Below, piece by piece: positions 1 through 8,860 of a DNA stretch of 64,000 bases. Source of the DNA: SCN-70-22 sp046327755 (GTDB lineage Bacteria; Gemmatimonadota; Gemmatimonadetes; Gemmatimonadales; Gemmatimonadaceae); the NCBI GenBank assembly GCA_046327755.1, contig JAXLXW010000002.1, forward strand, positions 186,001 to 250,000, in the 5' to 3' direction. The notes beneath the pieces are model-generated. The model made no database searches. It was not told where the DNA came from and saw only the letters and a program-made list of their open reading frames with translations. Position 1 is the first letter of the stretch; each line of letters begins with the position of its first letter. A program made the position numbers and the translations under genes.

Positions 1-391
1 CACGGCCAAGGAACCGGCACCGTCGCCCGACGCGGAGCCGGCGCCAGCGCCGAAGGCTCCAAAGTCCTACAGCAGGGCGGTGAAGACCGTCGAGGCCAAC
101 GGCGTCCCGCGCGACAAGCCGCTCGCTGCCACACGCCCGTCGCTCCCGCCCAAGCCGCTCGCGGCCGCACCGGTGCCCCCAGGCGCTGCCAAGCTCGCGA
201 AGATCTTCGCGGCGATGCCGGCCAAGGACGCCGCCAAGGTCCTCGAGCAGCTCGACGACAGCGAGGTGCAGAGCGTGATCTCGACGCTGAGCGAGAAGCA
301 GGCCGCTGCCGTCATCCAGAACTTCCCGCCCGACCGGGCGGCGAAGATCACCAAGGCCGTGTTGCGTAGCGTCCCCCCGGTGAAGCCATGA
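1..391 (+). CDS. MotE-like flagellar protein with MgtE_N domain (5' end outside window)
   Basis: The reading frame is open from base 2, so the start lies before the window; the GTG at 80 is internal. The visible part is a Pro/Ala-rich linker followed, after about residue 60, by a helical MgtE_N-type domain (AKIFAAMPAKDAAKVLEQLD, then a second helix pair with SEKQAAAVIQNF). Proteins with this domain at the head of flagellar operons are the MotE family, periplasmic or inner-membrane chaperones of the stator. The stop overlaps the fliK start (ATGA), so the two genes are probably translationally coupled. The N-terminal membrane segment and coiled coil expected of MotE cannot be seen here. Confidence 0.75.
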   Translation, partial: TAKEPAPSPDAEPAPAPKAPKSYSRAVKTVEANGVPRDKPLAATRPSLPPKPLAAAPVPPGAAKLAKIFAAMPAKDAAKVLEQLDDSEVQSVISTLSEKQAAAVIQNFPPDRAAKITKAVLRSVPPVKP

Positions 392-3066
392 CTCTTCACA
401 TTCCCCCGGTGCGTCCAGCGCCGGAACCGGCGACATCGCCGGCGTACGAGCCCGCGTCGGCGCCGCAAGGACACGAGCGCGCGTTCGGGACGGCGCTCGC
501 CAACGCCATGCACGAGCCGTCGACGCAGTCGAATGAGGCCGCACGCGCGCGCCGTGCGCGCGGCGCGCGCAGCGACACGCGCGCCAGTGCCGCGGAGAGC
601 GGCCGTGAACCCGCGCGCACGAGCGGGAGCGCGAGCGATCGCTCCGCCCCGCAGGTGAACGAGCGCGCGAGCGAGCGTGCGAGCGAGCGTTCACGCGAGC
701 GTGCCAGCGAGCACTCGACGGAGCACACACTCGAGCGCGCCGGCGAACGGGCGACCGCGCGAGCGAACGATCGCGCGGTCGCGCGAGCCGACGAACACTC
801 CGCGGTCTCGAGCCCGGAGCGCAGCGAATCGCAGACGCGCGATGGCGCGCGCGGTACGTCCGCCAGCAGCAACGCCGAGGGAGTCGACGCACGGGAAGGC
901 ACGGTGCGCGAGTCGCTGCCTTCGGCGCAGGGGACCGACCGGATCACCGACGCCGACGTGCTCGGCGATGCGAGCGGGACGACCTCCTTCTCCTTCCGCG
1001 AGGTCCTCGCGGCGTTGCAGGAAGGGGGCAGTGTCCGGGGCGCTGCTGCCGATGCCGAAGCGACGGACATCGCGGACGATGTGGCATCCACCGAGCCGGC
1101 TGCGGCGGAATCCGAGCGCGCACGTGCCGAGCAGTTTGTGGCCAGCACGCTCGAAGCGGCGGTCGCCCCACTCGCCCCGCTCGCCCTCGTGACCACTGCG
1201 CCGATCGACGCCACGGCGACTGAGACGCCCGAGGCACCTGGTGCCACCGGGCGCGGTGCACCGACGTTGACCATCGCGGCGCGCGACAAGCGCCCCGACC
1301 ACGACGCGAGACTCGCCGGCATCGCTGCCGCCCTGGCGCGCGATCCACTTGGCGTGCGCAGCGAGACCGAGGCGCTGAATCCCGAAGTGCGCCAGCGCCT
1401 CGAGCGCGTCATCGAGCGCATGGAGTCCGAGTACGGCTACACCGTCTCGGTCGTGGAGACGGTGCGCACCCAGGAGCGGCAGGACGCGCTCTTCGCGCAG
1501 GGGCGCACGGCGCCGGGACCCGTCGTGACGTGGACGCGCAACTCGAAGCACATCGACGGGCTTGCCGCCGACGTCGTGATCGACGGCGGCTACACGAACG
1601 GCGCCGGGTTCGAGCGCCTGGCACGCGTGGCGCGCGAGGAAGGGTTGCGTACGCTGTGGCCGCGCGATCCCGGGCACATCGAGATGGCGCCTAACGCCGC
1701 GGCCTCGCTGGCCGGCGCGGCGACGCGCACGGCCACGGCGCGCGACGGGGCGACGGCGAGCGCCGTCCTCCCCTTCCCTGCCGCCACCGCCGCGGAGGGC
1801 GCGTCTCCGGCCATCCCGCATGCCGCCCGCGCCGCGTTCGACCCGACCAATGTCCGCCGCACCGCGTCCCCGCTGGGACCGTTAGGCGGCTCGACCATCC
1901 CCGCGACGGCAGGGGACACACCGCTGCTCTCGCTGCCCGGGACGACGGTGCCGACGCTCGAGGAAGGGAGCCCGCTTCCGCCGCTTGCACTCGGGAGCAC
2001 GCCATTCCTGAACGTGGAGCGCGGCGGCGCTGGCGCCACGCGCAGCAACCCGCTATCCGCTGCGCCTGCGCTGCGCGATGGCATCGTGGCCGCGCCGGCC
2101 AGCGGTGCGCAGCAGCTCGCCGCCTCCCGCGTTGCCGGCGTCGGTTCGGTTGCAGCCGTCGCGCCCGTCGCCCATGTGGCGACGGTCGCCCCGGTGGCAC
2201 AGGTCGCGCAGGTCGCACAGGTGGCGCAGGTGGCACAGGTCGCGCGCGTCGCCGGAGTCTCGGACACGGCGACGGAGGGCGCGACGCGACTCGACAGCAG
2301 CGCCCCCGCCGCACCGTCCATCCTGACGGGGCCCACCATTGCACGTGACGGCAACGCCCGCGGGTCGACCGCCGGCGAACGCCACGCATCGGGCGAGCGC
2401 GGCGACCGCCGGAACGGAAACGATGCCGAGCGCACCGACACACTGGCGGGGGTGGCGACGGCACGCAGTGAGCGGGACGGAAGTGCACTCCCGCTCGCCC
2501 GCGAACTCGCCGCGCGCGAGATGGCGGCGCTCGACACGGGCGATCGCGGGACGGCATCGCCGGTCGCGGGGCTCTCGCACTCCGACGCCACGGAGCGCAT
2601 CGCCCGCGTCCTGCGCATCCAGGACGCAGGGAGCGACCGCCCGCTCTCGTCGGTGCTGTTGCGCCTCGATTCGCCGGACGGCGGCGAGGATCGCATCCGC
2701 ATCGACATGCGCGGGCGCTCGATCGGGGCCACGCTCGACGTGGCCGACCCGCAGGCCGCCGAGCAGTTGCGGCAGCACGTGGGCGAACTGCAGCAGGCGC
2801 TGCAGCGACAGGGGTTGGAGGGCGAGTCGATGATCGTCCGCACGGCCCAACGTACGACGGATGCAACGACGCTCACCGCATCGGCGATCGCCGCCGAGCG
2901 CGACGTGTTGCGGGCGGCATCAGCCTCGGCTTCGGATGGCGGAGGCTCCACCGCGAAGGATTCGCGCAACCCGAATCGTGCGCCGCTCGATCGTGAGTAC
3001 GCGCGCGAAGGCACCGACCAGCAGCGGTCACGGCAGCGCCGTGACGGCAAGGGAGACAATCGGTGA
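388..3066 (+). CDS. fliK: Flagellar hook-length control protein FliK with embedded M15-family peptidase domain
   Basis: An 892-aa protein, about twice the usual FliK length. The C-terminal region, about residues 740-830, is a Flg_hook domain (SSVLLRLDSPDG, then a helix rich in Gln and Leu), which sets hook length and switches FlhB specificity. The N-terminal 300 residues are disordered, with Arg/Glu/Ser repeats of the ERAS type. Residues about 331-440 look like a zinc D,D- or L,D-peptidase of family M15: SKH(388)IDGLAAD(395) matches SxHxxGxAxD, and D(427)PGH(430)IE matches the second motif. H388, D395 and H430 would bind zinc and D427 would be the catalytic acid. A VAQ/VAP repeat lies near residues 590-620. 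Start ATG 388 overlaps motE; the stop overlaps flgD. The FliK call is firm from position and the C-terminal domain. Peptidase activity is inferred from motifs. Confidence 0.88.
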   Translation: MTLHIPPVRPAPEPATSPAYEPASAPQGHERAFGTALANAMHEPSTQSNEAARARRARGARSDTRASAAESGREPARTSGSASDRSAPQVNERASERASERSRERASEHSTEHTLERAGERATARANDRAVARADEHSAVSSPERSESQTRDGARGTSASSNAEGVDAREGTVRESLPSAQGTDRITDADVLGDASGTTSFSFREVLAALQEGGSVRGAAADAEATDIADDVASTEPAAAESERARAEQFVASTLEAAVAPLAPLALVTTAPIDATATETPEAPGATGRGAPTLTIAARDKRPDHDARLAGIAAALARDPLGVRSETEALNPEVRQRLERVIERMESEYGYTVSVVETVRTQERQDALFAQGRTAPGPVVTWTRNSKHIDGLAADVVIDGGYTNGAGFERLARVAREEGLRTLWPRDPGHIEMAPNAAASLAGAATRTATARDGATASAVLPFPAATAAEGASPAIPHAARAAFDPTNVRRTASPLGPLGGSTIPATAGDTPLLSLPGTTVPTLEEGSPLPPLALGSTPFLNVERGGAGATRSNPLSAAPALRDGIVAAPASGAQQLAASRVAGVGSVAAVAPVAHVATVAPVAQVAQVAQVAQVAQVARVAGVSDTATEGATRLDSSAPAAPSILTGPTIARDGNARGSTAGERHASGERGDRRNGNDAERTDTLAGVATARSERDGSALPLARELAAREMAALDTGDRGTASPVAGLSHSDATERIARVLRIQDAGSDRPLSSVLLRLDSPDGGEDRIRIDMRGRSIGATLDVADPQAAEQLRQHVGELQQALQRQGLEGESMIVRTAQRTTDATTLTASAIAAERDVLRAASASASDGGGSTAKDSRNPNRAPLDREYAREGTDQQRSRQRRDGKGDNR

Positions 3067-3788
3067 GCAACATCATCACGGCCGCGAGCAAGTCGGTGTT
3101 TGCCGCGACGTCGAGTTCGTCGACCTCCGGGTCGTCGGGAACGGCGTCGACGAGCAACCCCGCGCCTGGCGGCAAGATGGACAAGAACGCGTTCCTCAAG
3201 CTCCTGACCACGCAGATGCGCTACCAGGATCCGATGGATCCGATGGACGGCAAGCAGATGGCGGCCGACCTGGCGCAGTTCTCGGGGTTGGAACAGCTGC
3301 TCAACATCAACGAGAAGCTGGACGCGCAGGCCGGGCAGTACGCCGGGCTGGCCCAGGCGATGAGCAACGCCTCGGCCATGGGAACGATCGGCAAGACGGT
3401 GATGATCGAGAGCGACAAGGTCCTGCTCACCAAGGATGCCAAGGGCAACCTGGGGGGGTCGGTCCTGGCCGACATCACCAAGAGCGGCGTGGCGAAGCTC
3501 ACGCTGCTGGACAAGTCCGGCAGGGAAGTCGGATCACGCTCGTTAGGCTACATCGGCACCGGGACGCAGCAGACCTTCGACATCGGTTCGGCCGCCAACG
3601 GCCTGTCCGCGGAAGGGGCGTACCAGGTGCGCATCGATGTGACCGGGGGCGACGGCAAGGACGTGCCGCAGAAGACGTACACGGTTGGCAAGGTTGATGG
3701 GCTCATGTACGGGACCGACGGCGCCGCCATGCTCACCATGGGGCCGCTCCAGATCGCCTACAGCGCCATCATCAAGATCCTCGCCTAA
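3063..3788 (+). CDS. flgD: Flagellar hook assembly (capping) protein FlgD
   Basis: A 241-aa protein exported through the flagellar gate to cap the growing hook. The conserved N-terminal block FLKLLTTQMRYQDPMDPMDG, followed by AQFSGLEQL, is diagnostic of FlgD. The second half matches the FlgD Ig-like and Tudor-like region (LTLLDKSGREV, then YQVRIDVTGGDG). A low-complexity Ser/Thr stretch precedes the conserved block. The GTG start at 3063 overlaps the fliK stop (GTGA). flgE follows after 35 bp. The TAA stop lies inside a GCCTAACG copy of the recurrent octamer. Confidence 0.95.
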   Translation: MSNIITAASKSVFAATSSSSTSGSSGTASTSNPAPGGKMDKNAFLKLLTTQMRYQDPMDPMDGKQMAADLAQFSGLEQLLNINEKLDAQAGQYAGLAQAMSNASAMGTIGKTVMIESDKVLLTKDAKGNLGGSVLADITKSGVAKLTLLDKSGREVGSRSLGYIGTGTQQTFDIGSAANGLSAEGAYQVRIDVTGGDGKDVPQKTYTVGKVDGLMYGTDGAAMLTMGPLQIAYSAIIKILA

Positions 3789-3823
3789 CGCCACACTCAC
3801 TTCCCCGACAGGACCAGTACCCC

Positions 3824-5119
3824 ATGATGCGTTCCCTCTTTTCCGGTGTGTCCGGCCTGCGCAACCACCAGGTGCGCATGGACGTCATCGGCAACAACAT
3901 CTCCAACGTCAACACGGTCGCCTTCAAGGCCGGGCGCGTGACCTTCAAGGAAGGCTTCGCCCAGCTCCTGCAGGGCGCGTCGCGCCCCCCCGGTGACCTC
4001 GGCGGCATCAACCCGATCCAGGTCGGCCTCGGCATGCAGATCGGATCCGTCGACATGATGTTCAGCCAGGGCAACCTGGAGTCGACCGGCCTCACCACCG
4101 ACCTGGCGATCCAGGGCGACTCGTTCTTCGTCGTGAAGAAGGGGACGCAGAATTACTACACGCGCTCCGGCAACTTCCAGCTCGACGCGGATGGCCAGCT
4201 CGTGTCGCCGACCAACGGCTTCGTGGTGCAGGGCAAGATGGCCGACAACGGCGTCTTCCTCGACGGCGTGCGTCCCATCGTGCTCCCCGTGGGGCAGAAG
4301 ACGGCCGCCAAGGCGACCGACACCGTGAAGCTGGCCGGCAATCTCGACGCCGCCGCCCCGGTCTTCACCGGCACCTTCAACGCCGCCGGACGCGCCGACC
4401 CGCTCAACGTGGACTCCTGGTCGGAGACCTCCATCACGGTGTTCGATTCGTTAGGCAACCAGCACGACCTCAAGCTGCAGTTCTGGAAGACCGCGGCCGA
4501 CACGTGGAGCTGGCAGGTCGACGGGACCAACCTTCCGGCCGGCTTCACCCCGCCCAACAGCACGCCGCAGACGCTGACCTTCGACACCACCGGCATCCTG
4601 ACGACCGCCGCGCCCACCAGCCCGCCGGTCATCTCCTTCACCCCGCCGGGGGCCAACCAGGTCGACGTCACCCTCGATCTCGGCGGCAACACCGTCAACG
4701 GCATCACCTCGTTCGCCGGAACCAACACGGCGGTCCTCAAGGACCAGAACGGCTACGAGGCCGGCCAGCTGCAGAACTTCTCGATCGACCGCACGGGGCT
4801 CATCACCGGCGCGTTCACCAACGGGACCAACGTCATCCTCGCGCAGATCGTCCTCGCCGATTTCAACAACCCCGGCGGCCTCCTGCGGGTGGGTGACAAC
4901 ATGTACGCCGTGTCGGGCAACTCGGGTGGCGCCGTCCTGGGTTACTCGCTCGAGGGGATCCAGTCGACCATGACGTCCGGCGCCCTCGAAATGTCCAACG
5001 TCGACCTGGCGCAGGAATTCACGAACATGATCGTGACCCAGCGCGGCTTCCAGGCCAACTCCCGCGTCATCACGAGCAGCGACGAAATGCTGCAGGAACT
5101 CGTGAACCTGAAGCGGTAA
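3824..5119 (+). CDS. flgE: Flagellar hook protein FlgE
   Basis: A 431-aa protein, the structural subunit of the hook. The N-terminus has the flagellar rod/hook signature (SGLRNHQVRMDVIGNNISNV). The C-terminus has the paired helix NVDLAQEFTNMIVTQRGFQA that forms the D0 coiled coil. The middle contains the FlgE D1/D2 domain (QNFSIDRTGLITGAFTNG). The length is in the usual 400-450 range. It follows flgD, as in most flagellar operons, and is followed by a 345-bp gap with hairpins, so this may be the end of a first transcription block. Confidence 0.97.
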   Translation: MMRSLFSGVSGLRNHQVRMDVIGNNISNVNTVAFKAGRVTFKEGFAQLLQGASRPPGDLGGINPIQVGLGMQIGSVDMMFSQGNLESTGLTTDLAIQGDSFFVVKKGTQNYYTRSGNFQLDADGQLVSPTNGFVVQGKMADNGVFLDGVRPIVLPVGQKTAAKATDTVKLAGNLDAAAPVFTGTFNAAGRADPLNVDSWSETSITVFDSLGNQHDLKLQFWKTAADTWSWQVDGTNLPAGFTPPNSTPQTLTFDTTGILTTAAPTSPPVISFTPPGANQVDVTLDLGGNTVNGITSFAGTNTAVLKDQNGYEAGQLQNFSIDRTGLITGAFTNGTNVILAQIVLADFNNPGGLLRVGDNMYAVSGNSGGAVLGYSLEGIQSTMTSGALEMSNVDLAQEFTNMIVTQRGFQANSRVITSSDEMLQELVNLKR

Positions 5120-5135
5120 GCGCACCCTGACCGAC

Positions 5136-5168
5136 GGCGGCGGCGCGACTTCCGGTCGCGTCGCCGCC
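5136..5168 (+). terminator. Stem-loop after flgE
   Basis: A 14-bp inverted repeat with one mismatch (5136-5149 pairs with 5155-5168) around the loop TTCCG starts 16 bp after the flgE stop. No T-run follows, so it may be a Rho-assisted terminator, an attenuator or an mRNA-end stabiliser. A second, weaker hairpin (GGGCGG/CCGCCC, 5186-5206) follows it. I see no gene in the rest of the 5120-5464 gap. A promoter for fliL onward may lie here, but I found no convincing -10/-35 pair. Confidence 0.55.
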
Positions 5169-5464
5169 CGTTCGCTCCCCGCCGAGGGCGGCGGAAAATA
5201 CCGCCCCCCTCCCCCCGGCAAAGGCTTCCGCCGCGCGCATTCGTGCCGGGAAGCCCCGCGGACCGTCCCTCCTCACAACCGATTGCGTAAGGCATTGGCG
5301 TTTCGTGCGTTAGCTCACGGTCCGCCGATCGCCGCAGCGGCCCCGACGCGTGGCCCGCGGCGTGCCTTCTCACAGCTGCGCACGTCGTGCGTTCGACGCC
5401 CTCCCTGGGCACCCCGAACGGCGACCCGCGAGTCACCACGCCGCTCACGCTTTCGGTTCCGCTC

Positions 5465-6067
5465 ATGTCTGAACAAGCCGCAGCACCCGCAGAAGGTGGA
5501 GAGAAGCCCGCGAAGGCGGCGCCCAAGGGGGTCGTCCTCATCGGCGCGCTGGTGGGGGCCCTCCTGATCGGCGGCGCCGCCGGCGTCTTCGCCGTCGGCC
5601 CCATCCTCGCCAAGAAGTCGGGCTACGTCGTCTCCGCGCACGCGGAGGGTGACTCGGCGTCGGCCGAGGGAGAGGCAGGGGCCGAAGGCGAGGCAGCGGC
5701 GGAAAGCGGCGGACACGGCGAGGCGGCGAAGGAGGGCGAGGGCGGCGCGTCGTCCAACCTGCACCTCGTCGACAACCTGGTCCTCAACCCCGCCGGCTCG
5801 GGGGGCTCGCGCTTCCTCATGCTGGCCGCCGCGATCGAGTTCTCGGACGCCGCATTCGTCGAGGAAACCAAGGCGCGCGACGCCGAGGTGCGCGACATCG
5901 TGCTCCGCGTCATGGGGGCCAAGACCGTCGAGGAACTCTCCGAGATGTCGAACCGCGAGTCGATCAAGCACGAGCTGGCCGACTCGCTGGCGACGCTGTT
6001 CAAGAAGAAGGGCTCCAAGAAGAAGCCGATCTCGCGCATCTACTTCCCCCAGTTTGTCATCCAGTAG
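5465..6067 (+). CDS. fliL: Flagellar basal body-associated protein FliL
   Basis: About 200 aa. It has one N-terminal membrane segment (VVLIGALVGALLIGGAAGVF, about residues 18-40), a Glu/Ala/Gly-rich linker, and a periplasmic stomatin-like FliL domain ending in ISRIYFPQFVIQ, the typical FliL C-terminus. It surrounds the stator and supports torque. I chose ATG 5465; an upstream in-frame GTG at 5387 would add 26 residues with no FliL character. fliM starts 3 bp after the stop. Confidence 0.92.
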   Translation: MSEQAAAPAEGGEKPAKAAPKGVVLIGALVGALLIGGAAGVFAVGPILAKKSGYVVSAHAEGDSASAEGEAGAEGEAAAESGGHGEAAKEGEGGASSNLHLVDNLVLNPAGSGGSRFLMLAAAIEFSDAAFVEETKARDAEVRDIVLRVMGAKTVEELSEMSNRESIKHELADSLATLFKKKGSKKKPISRIYFPQFVIQ

Positions 6068-6070
6068 GCC

Positions 6071-7099
6071 GTGGCCTCCGAAACCCTCTCCCAAAATGAG
6101 ATTGACGCCCTCCTCGGCGGAGGTGGGCGATCAAGCGCTGCCGCGTCGTTGCCGACGTCCCGCGATGTCCTCGCGGAGGCGCAGGTCTACGACTTCCGGC
6201 GCCCGCACCGCATCTCCAAGGAGAAGCTGCGGACGCTGGAGGCGATGTACGAGCGCTTCGCGAAGTCGCTCGAGGGATGGCTCCTCGGGCGCGTGCGCGG
6301 TGGCGTGGCCTTGCAGCTGCAAAGCGTCGAGCAGTTCTCGTTCGGCGAGTTCACCCTGTCGCTCCCGACGCCCTGTGCCTCGTACACCTTCGAGCTCAAG
6401 GACACCGGCGGGCAGCAGGGCGTGATCGACTTCGGGCACGAGTTCGCCTACTTCCTGGTCGACCGCCTGTTTGGCGGGAGCGGGACCCCTGCCCTCCCCA
6501 ACCGCGCGCTCACGCCGATCGAGCGCATGGCGGTGCGCATGGTCGCCGACCGCGTGCTCAGCGTGCTGGGCGAAGTCTGGCAGGACTACATCGAGATGGA
6601 TCTCGGGCTCACCGGCTTCGAGTCCATTCCCGAGATCCTGCGCGTCGCCAACCGCGAGGATCCGGTCCTCGTGGCCAACATCGAAGTGGCGGCCGCCGAG
6701 ACGCGCTCGCTCCTCCTCGTCTGCCTCCCGTTCGCGGTGCTCGAGCGCTTCTTCGCCGGCGGCAACGAGCGCCGCGCCACGATGCTCGGGACGCCGCACG
6801 AACAGGAGCTCAACCGCGACCTGGCGGAGCTCTCGGTGCGCGGGGCGCGCATCCCGGTCGCGGCGCGACTTCCCTCGTTCCGCATGTCGATGCGCGAACT
6901 CCTTGCGCTCACGGCGGGGAGCGTCGTCTCGACCGGCGTCACGCGCAACGAGGAGCTCGACGTCATCGTCGGCGCCCAACCCCGCTTCAAGGCATCGCCG
7001 GGCCGCATCGGTCCGTCGCTCGCCGTTCGCCTTACCGATGGGCTCCTTCCGGCGCCCGAGACCGACACCCTCCCGATCACGCGGACCACCTTCCCATGA
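6071..7099 (+). CDS. fliM: Flagellar motor switch protein FliM
   Basis: A 342-aa C-ring component. The extreme N-terminus, LSQNEIDALLGGG, is the CheY-P binding motif. The middle CheC-like domain and the C-terminal SpoA (FliN-like) domain are both present, so switching by phospho-CheY is expected. No che genes are in this window. The GTG start is 3 bp after fliL, and the stop overlaps fliN (ATGA). Confidence 0.96.
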   Translation: MASETLSQNEIDALLGGGGRSSAAASLPTSRDVLAEAQVYDFRRPHRISKEKLRTLEAMYERFAKSLEGWLLGRVRGGVALQLQSVEQFSFGEFTLSLPTPCASYTFELKDTGGQQGVIDFGHEFAYFLVDRLFGGSGTPALPNRALTPIERMAVRMVADRVLSVLGEVWQDYIEMDLGLTGFESIPEILRVANREDPVLVANIEVAAAETRSLLLVCLPFAVLERFFAGGNERRATMLGTPHEQELNRDLAELSVRGARIPVAARLPSFRMSMRELLALTAGSVVSTGVTRNEELDVIVGAQPRFKASPGRIGPSLAVRLTDGLLPAPETDTLPITRTTFP

Positions 7100-7437
7100 C
7101 CGCTCCCGACACCAGCATGACCGACCCGATGGAGGCGAACTTCGAGGAGATCACGGCCGTCCTCTCGGCCGGTGGCGAGGTTCCCATCTCGCTCCTTCTC
7201 GACCTCACGCTCCCCGTCTCGATCGAGTTAGGGCGCACCGCGATGACGGTGCAGGAAGTGCTGCGCCTCGGGCGCGGCAGCGTGATCCAGCTCGACCGCC
7301 TGGCGGGCGAGCCGATAGACATCTACGTGGGCGACCGTCGCTTCGCCGAGGGTGAAGTGGTGGTGCTCGGCGAGCACTTCGGCGTCCGCATCACGCGCAT
7401 CCTCTCCAAGAAGGCCATTGCGGAGGCGGCGGCGTGA
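7096..7437 (+). CDS. fliN: Flagellar motor switch protein FliN
   Basis: A 113-aa protein consisting of a short N-terminus and a SpoA domain (LTLPVSIELGRTAMTVQEVL, then LAGEPIDIYVGDRRFAEGEV). It forms the lower C-ring together with the FliM C-terminus and receives FliH/FliI cargo. ATG 7096 overlaps the fliM stop. The fliN stop overlaps the next GTG start. The length is normal for a FliN without a CheC domain. Confidence 0.96.
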   Translation: MTAPDTSMTDPMEANFEEITAVLSAGGEVPISLLLDLTLPVSIELGRTAMTVQEVLRLGRGSVIQLDRLAGEPIDIYVGDRRFAEGEVVVLGEHFGVRITRILSKKAIAEAAA

Positions 7438-8819
7438 CGTTCAGCTCCATCGTCGGCGTCGCGCTGACCCTCGCCTTCGTCCTCGGCCTCCTCGCGGTGA
7501 CCATGCGCCTGCTGCGCAAGGTGTCGCAGGGGGGCGGGCTGGGACGCAGCCAGGGGAGCGTGTCGCTGGAGGTGGTGCAGCGTATCGCGTTAGGCCCCCG
7601 GCAGGGAATCGCCGTGGTGCGCATCGGCGAGCAGTTGGTGGCCGTGAGTGTGGGCGAGGGCGGCGTGCGCACACTGGCCGAGATCGAGCCGGTGGAGGCG
7701 CCGGTCCCGTCCACGATGCACGCAACGGCCTCGGCCCCGGTGCAGACGCCCGTGGCGGCCGGGACGCGCGACTTCCGCACGGCGCTCATGCACGGGCTCC
7801 GCTCGGCGGGGCTCCCGTTGGCCCTCGCGCTCCTGGCCGGGTCGACGATCGGCGCCGAACGCCTCGCGGCGCAGGCGGCGACGCGGCAGGTGACACCGCC
7901 TGCCGCCACCCCACAGCGCCCGACGCCGGCACCGGCGACACCGGCACCGGCGACACCAGCATCGGCAACGCCGGCGCCTGGCGCCGCCCCGCGTCCGGGC
8001 ACGACCGCGCGCCCTGGCGCTGCCGCTGCCGCCGCCGCAGCCGCCGCTGCCGCCGTCACCCAGCCGCAGCGCCCGGCCGCCGCCGTGCCCCAGGCGCCGG
8101 CGACCCCGCAGGGCGGTTCGCTCGATGAAGCGTTAGGCAAGGCGATGCCCAAGCTCGACCTCGCGGTCGACGGGAGCAAGCCGGGCGGGCTCCGCCTGAG
8201 CGGCTCGGTGGGGATCGTCATCATGATGGGGCTCCTGACGCTCCTGCCGACGCTCGTCCTCATGATGACGAGCTTCACGCGCATCCTGATCGTCCTGCAG
8301 TTCCTCAAGCAGGCCCTGGGGACGCAGTCGGCCCCGCCGTCGCAGCTGGTGAGCGCACTCGCATTGCTCCTGACGGGCTTCGTGATGGCCCCGACCATGA
8401 CCGAGGTCAACCGCGTCGCCATCTCCCCGTGGCTCGACGGGCAGATCGAGCAAGGGGTGATGATGAAGAACGCGCTGGGTCCGATGCGCGAGTTCATGCT
8501 CCGCCAGACGCGCGAGCGCGACATCACCGCCTTCGTCGACATGGCCGGCGGCACGCCGCCGGCGCGCCCCGAGGACGTCTCGACGATCGTGCTCACGAGT
8601 GCCTTTGTCACCAGCGAACTCCGCACCGCCTTCCAGCTCGGCTTCGTCCTGTTCCTCCCCTTCATCGTGATCGACATCGTGGTCAGCTCGGTCCTGATGA
8701 GCATGGGGATGTTCATGCTCCCGCCGGCGATGATCTCGATGCCCTTCAAGCTCCTCCTCTTCGTCCTCGTCGACGGCTGGTCGCTCCTGATCCAGTCGCT
8801 GATCCAGGGCTTCCGGTAA
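7434..8819 (+). CDS. fliP: FliO-FliP fusion, flagellar export gate
   Basis: A 461-aa single reading frame. Residues 1-100 look like FliO: one membrane segment (VGVALTLAFVLGLLAVTMRLL) and the FliO domain (LEVVQRIALGPRQGIAVVRI). A second hydrophobic signal-like segment follows (about residues 120-145, LPLALALLAGSTIGAERLAA), then an Ala/Pro-rich linker. FliP then begins near residue 225 (MGLLTLLPTLVLMMTSFTRI, and later FVLFLPFIVIDIVVSS). FliO chaperones FliP assembly, so fusion fixes them 1:1. The internal signal-like segment corresponds to the cleavable FliP signal peptide and may allow separation after export. GTG 7434 overlaps the fliN stop. Confidence 0.93.
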   Translation: MTFSSIVGVALTLAFVLGLLAVTMRLLRKVSQGGGLGRSQGSVSLEVVQRIALGPRQGIAVVRIGEQLVAVSVGEGGVRTLAEIEPVEAPVPSTMHATASAPVQTPVAAGTRDFRTALMHGLRSAGLPLALALLAGSTIGAERLAAQAATRQVTPPAATPQRPTPAPATPAPATPASATPAPGAAPRPGTTARPGAAAAAAAAAAAAVTQPQRPAAAVPQAPATPQGGSLDEALGKAMPKLDLAVDGSKPGGLRLSGSVGIVIMMGLLTLLPTLVLMMTSFTRILIVLQFLKQALGTQSAPPSQLVSALALLLTGFVMAPTMTEVNRVAISPWLDGQIEQGVMMKNALGPMREFMLRQTRERDITAFVDMAGGTPPARPEDVSTIVLTSAFVTSELRTAFQLGFVLFLPFIVIDIVVSSVLMSMGMFMLPPAMISMPFKLLLFVLVDGWSLLIQSLIQGFR

Positions 8820-8826
8820 CGCACCC

Positions 8827-8858
8827 TCGTCTTCTCGTCTTCTCGTCTTCTCGTCTTC
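8827..8858. repeat. 32-bp dispersed element, copy 1 (4 x TCGTCTTC)
   Basis: Four perfect tandem TCGTCTTC units sit in the fliP-fliQ gap and end 2 bp before the fliQ ATG. They occupy the place of a ribosome binding site, yet on this strand they are pyrimidine-rich and cannot pair with anti-SD. Five further copies of the same 32-bp length occur in the window. Confidence 0.9.
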
Positions 8859-8860
8859 TG

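Noticed and set aside
396..2866. Long antisense frames opposite fliK
   Set aside because: High-GC shadow frames rich in Arg/Ala/Pro. The sense strand carries recognisable domains and fits the operon.
5310..5340. Possible sigma-28 promoter (TTAGCTCA ... GCCGATCG) before fliL
   Set aside because: The spacing between the halves is too short for a sigma-28 promoter.
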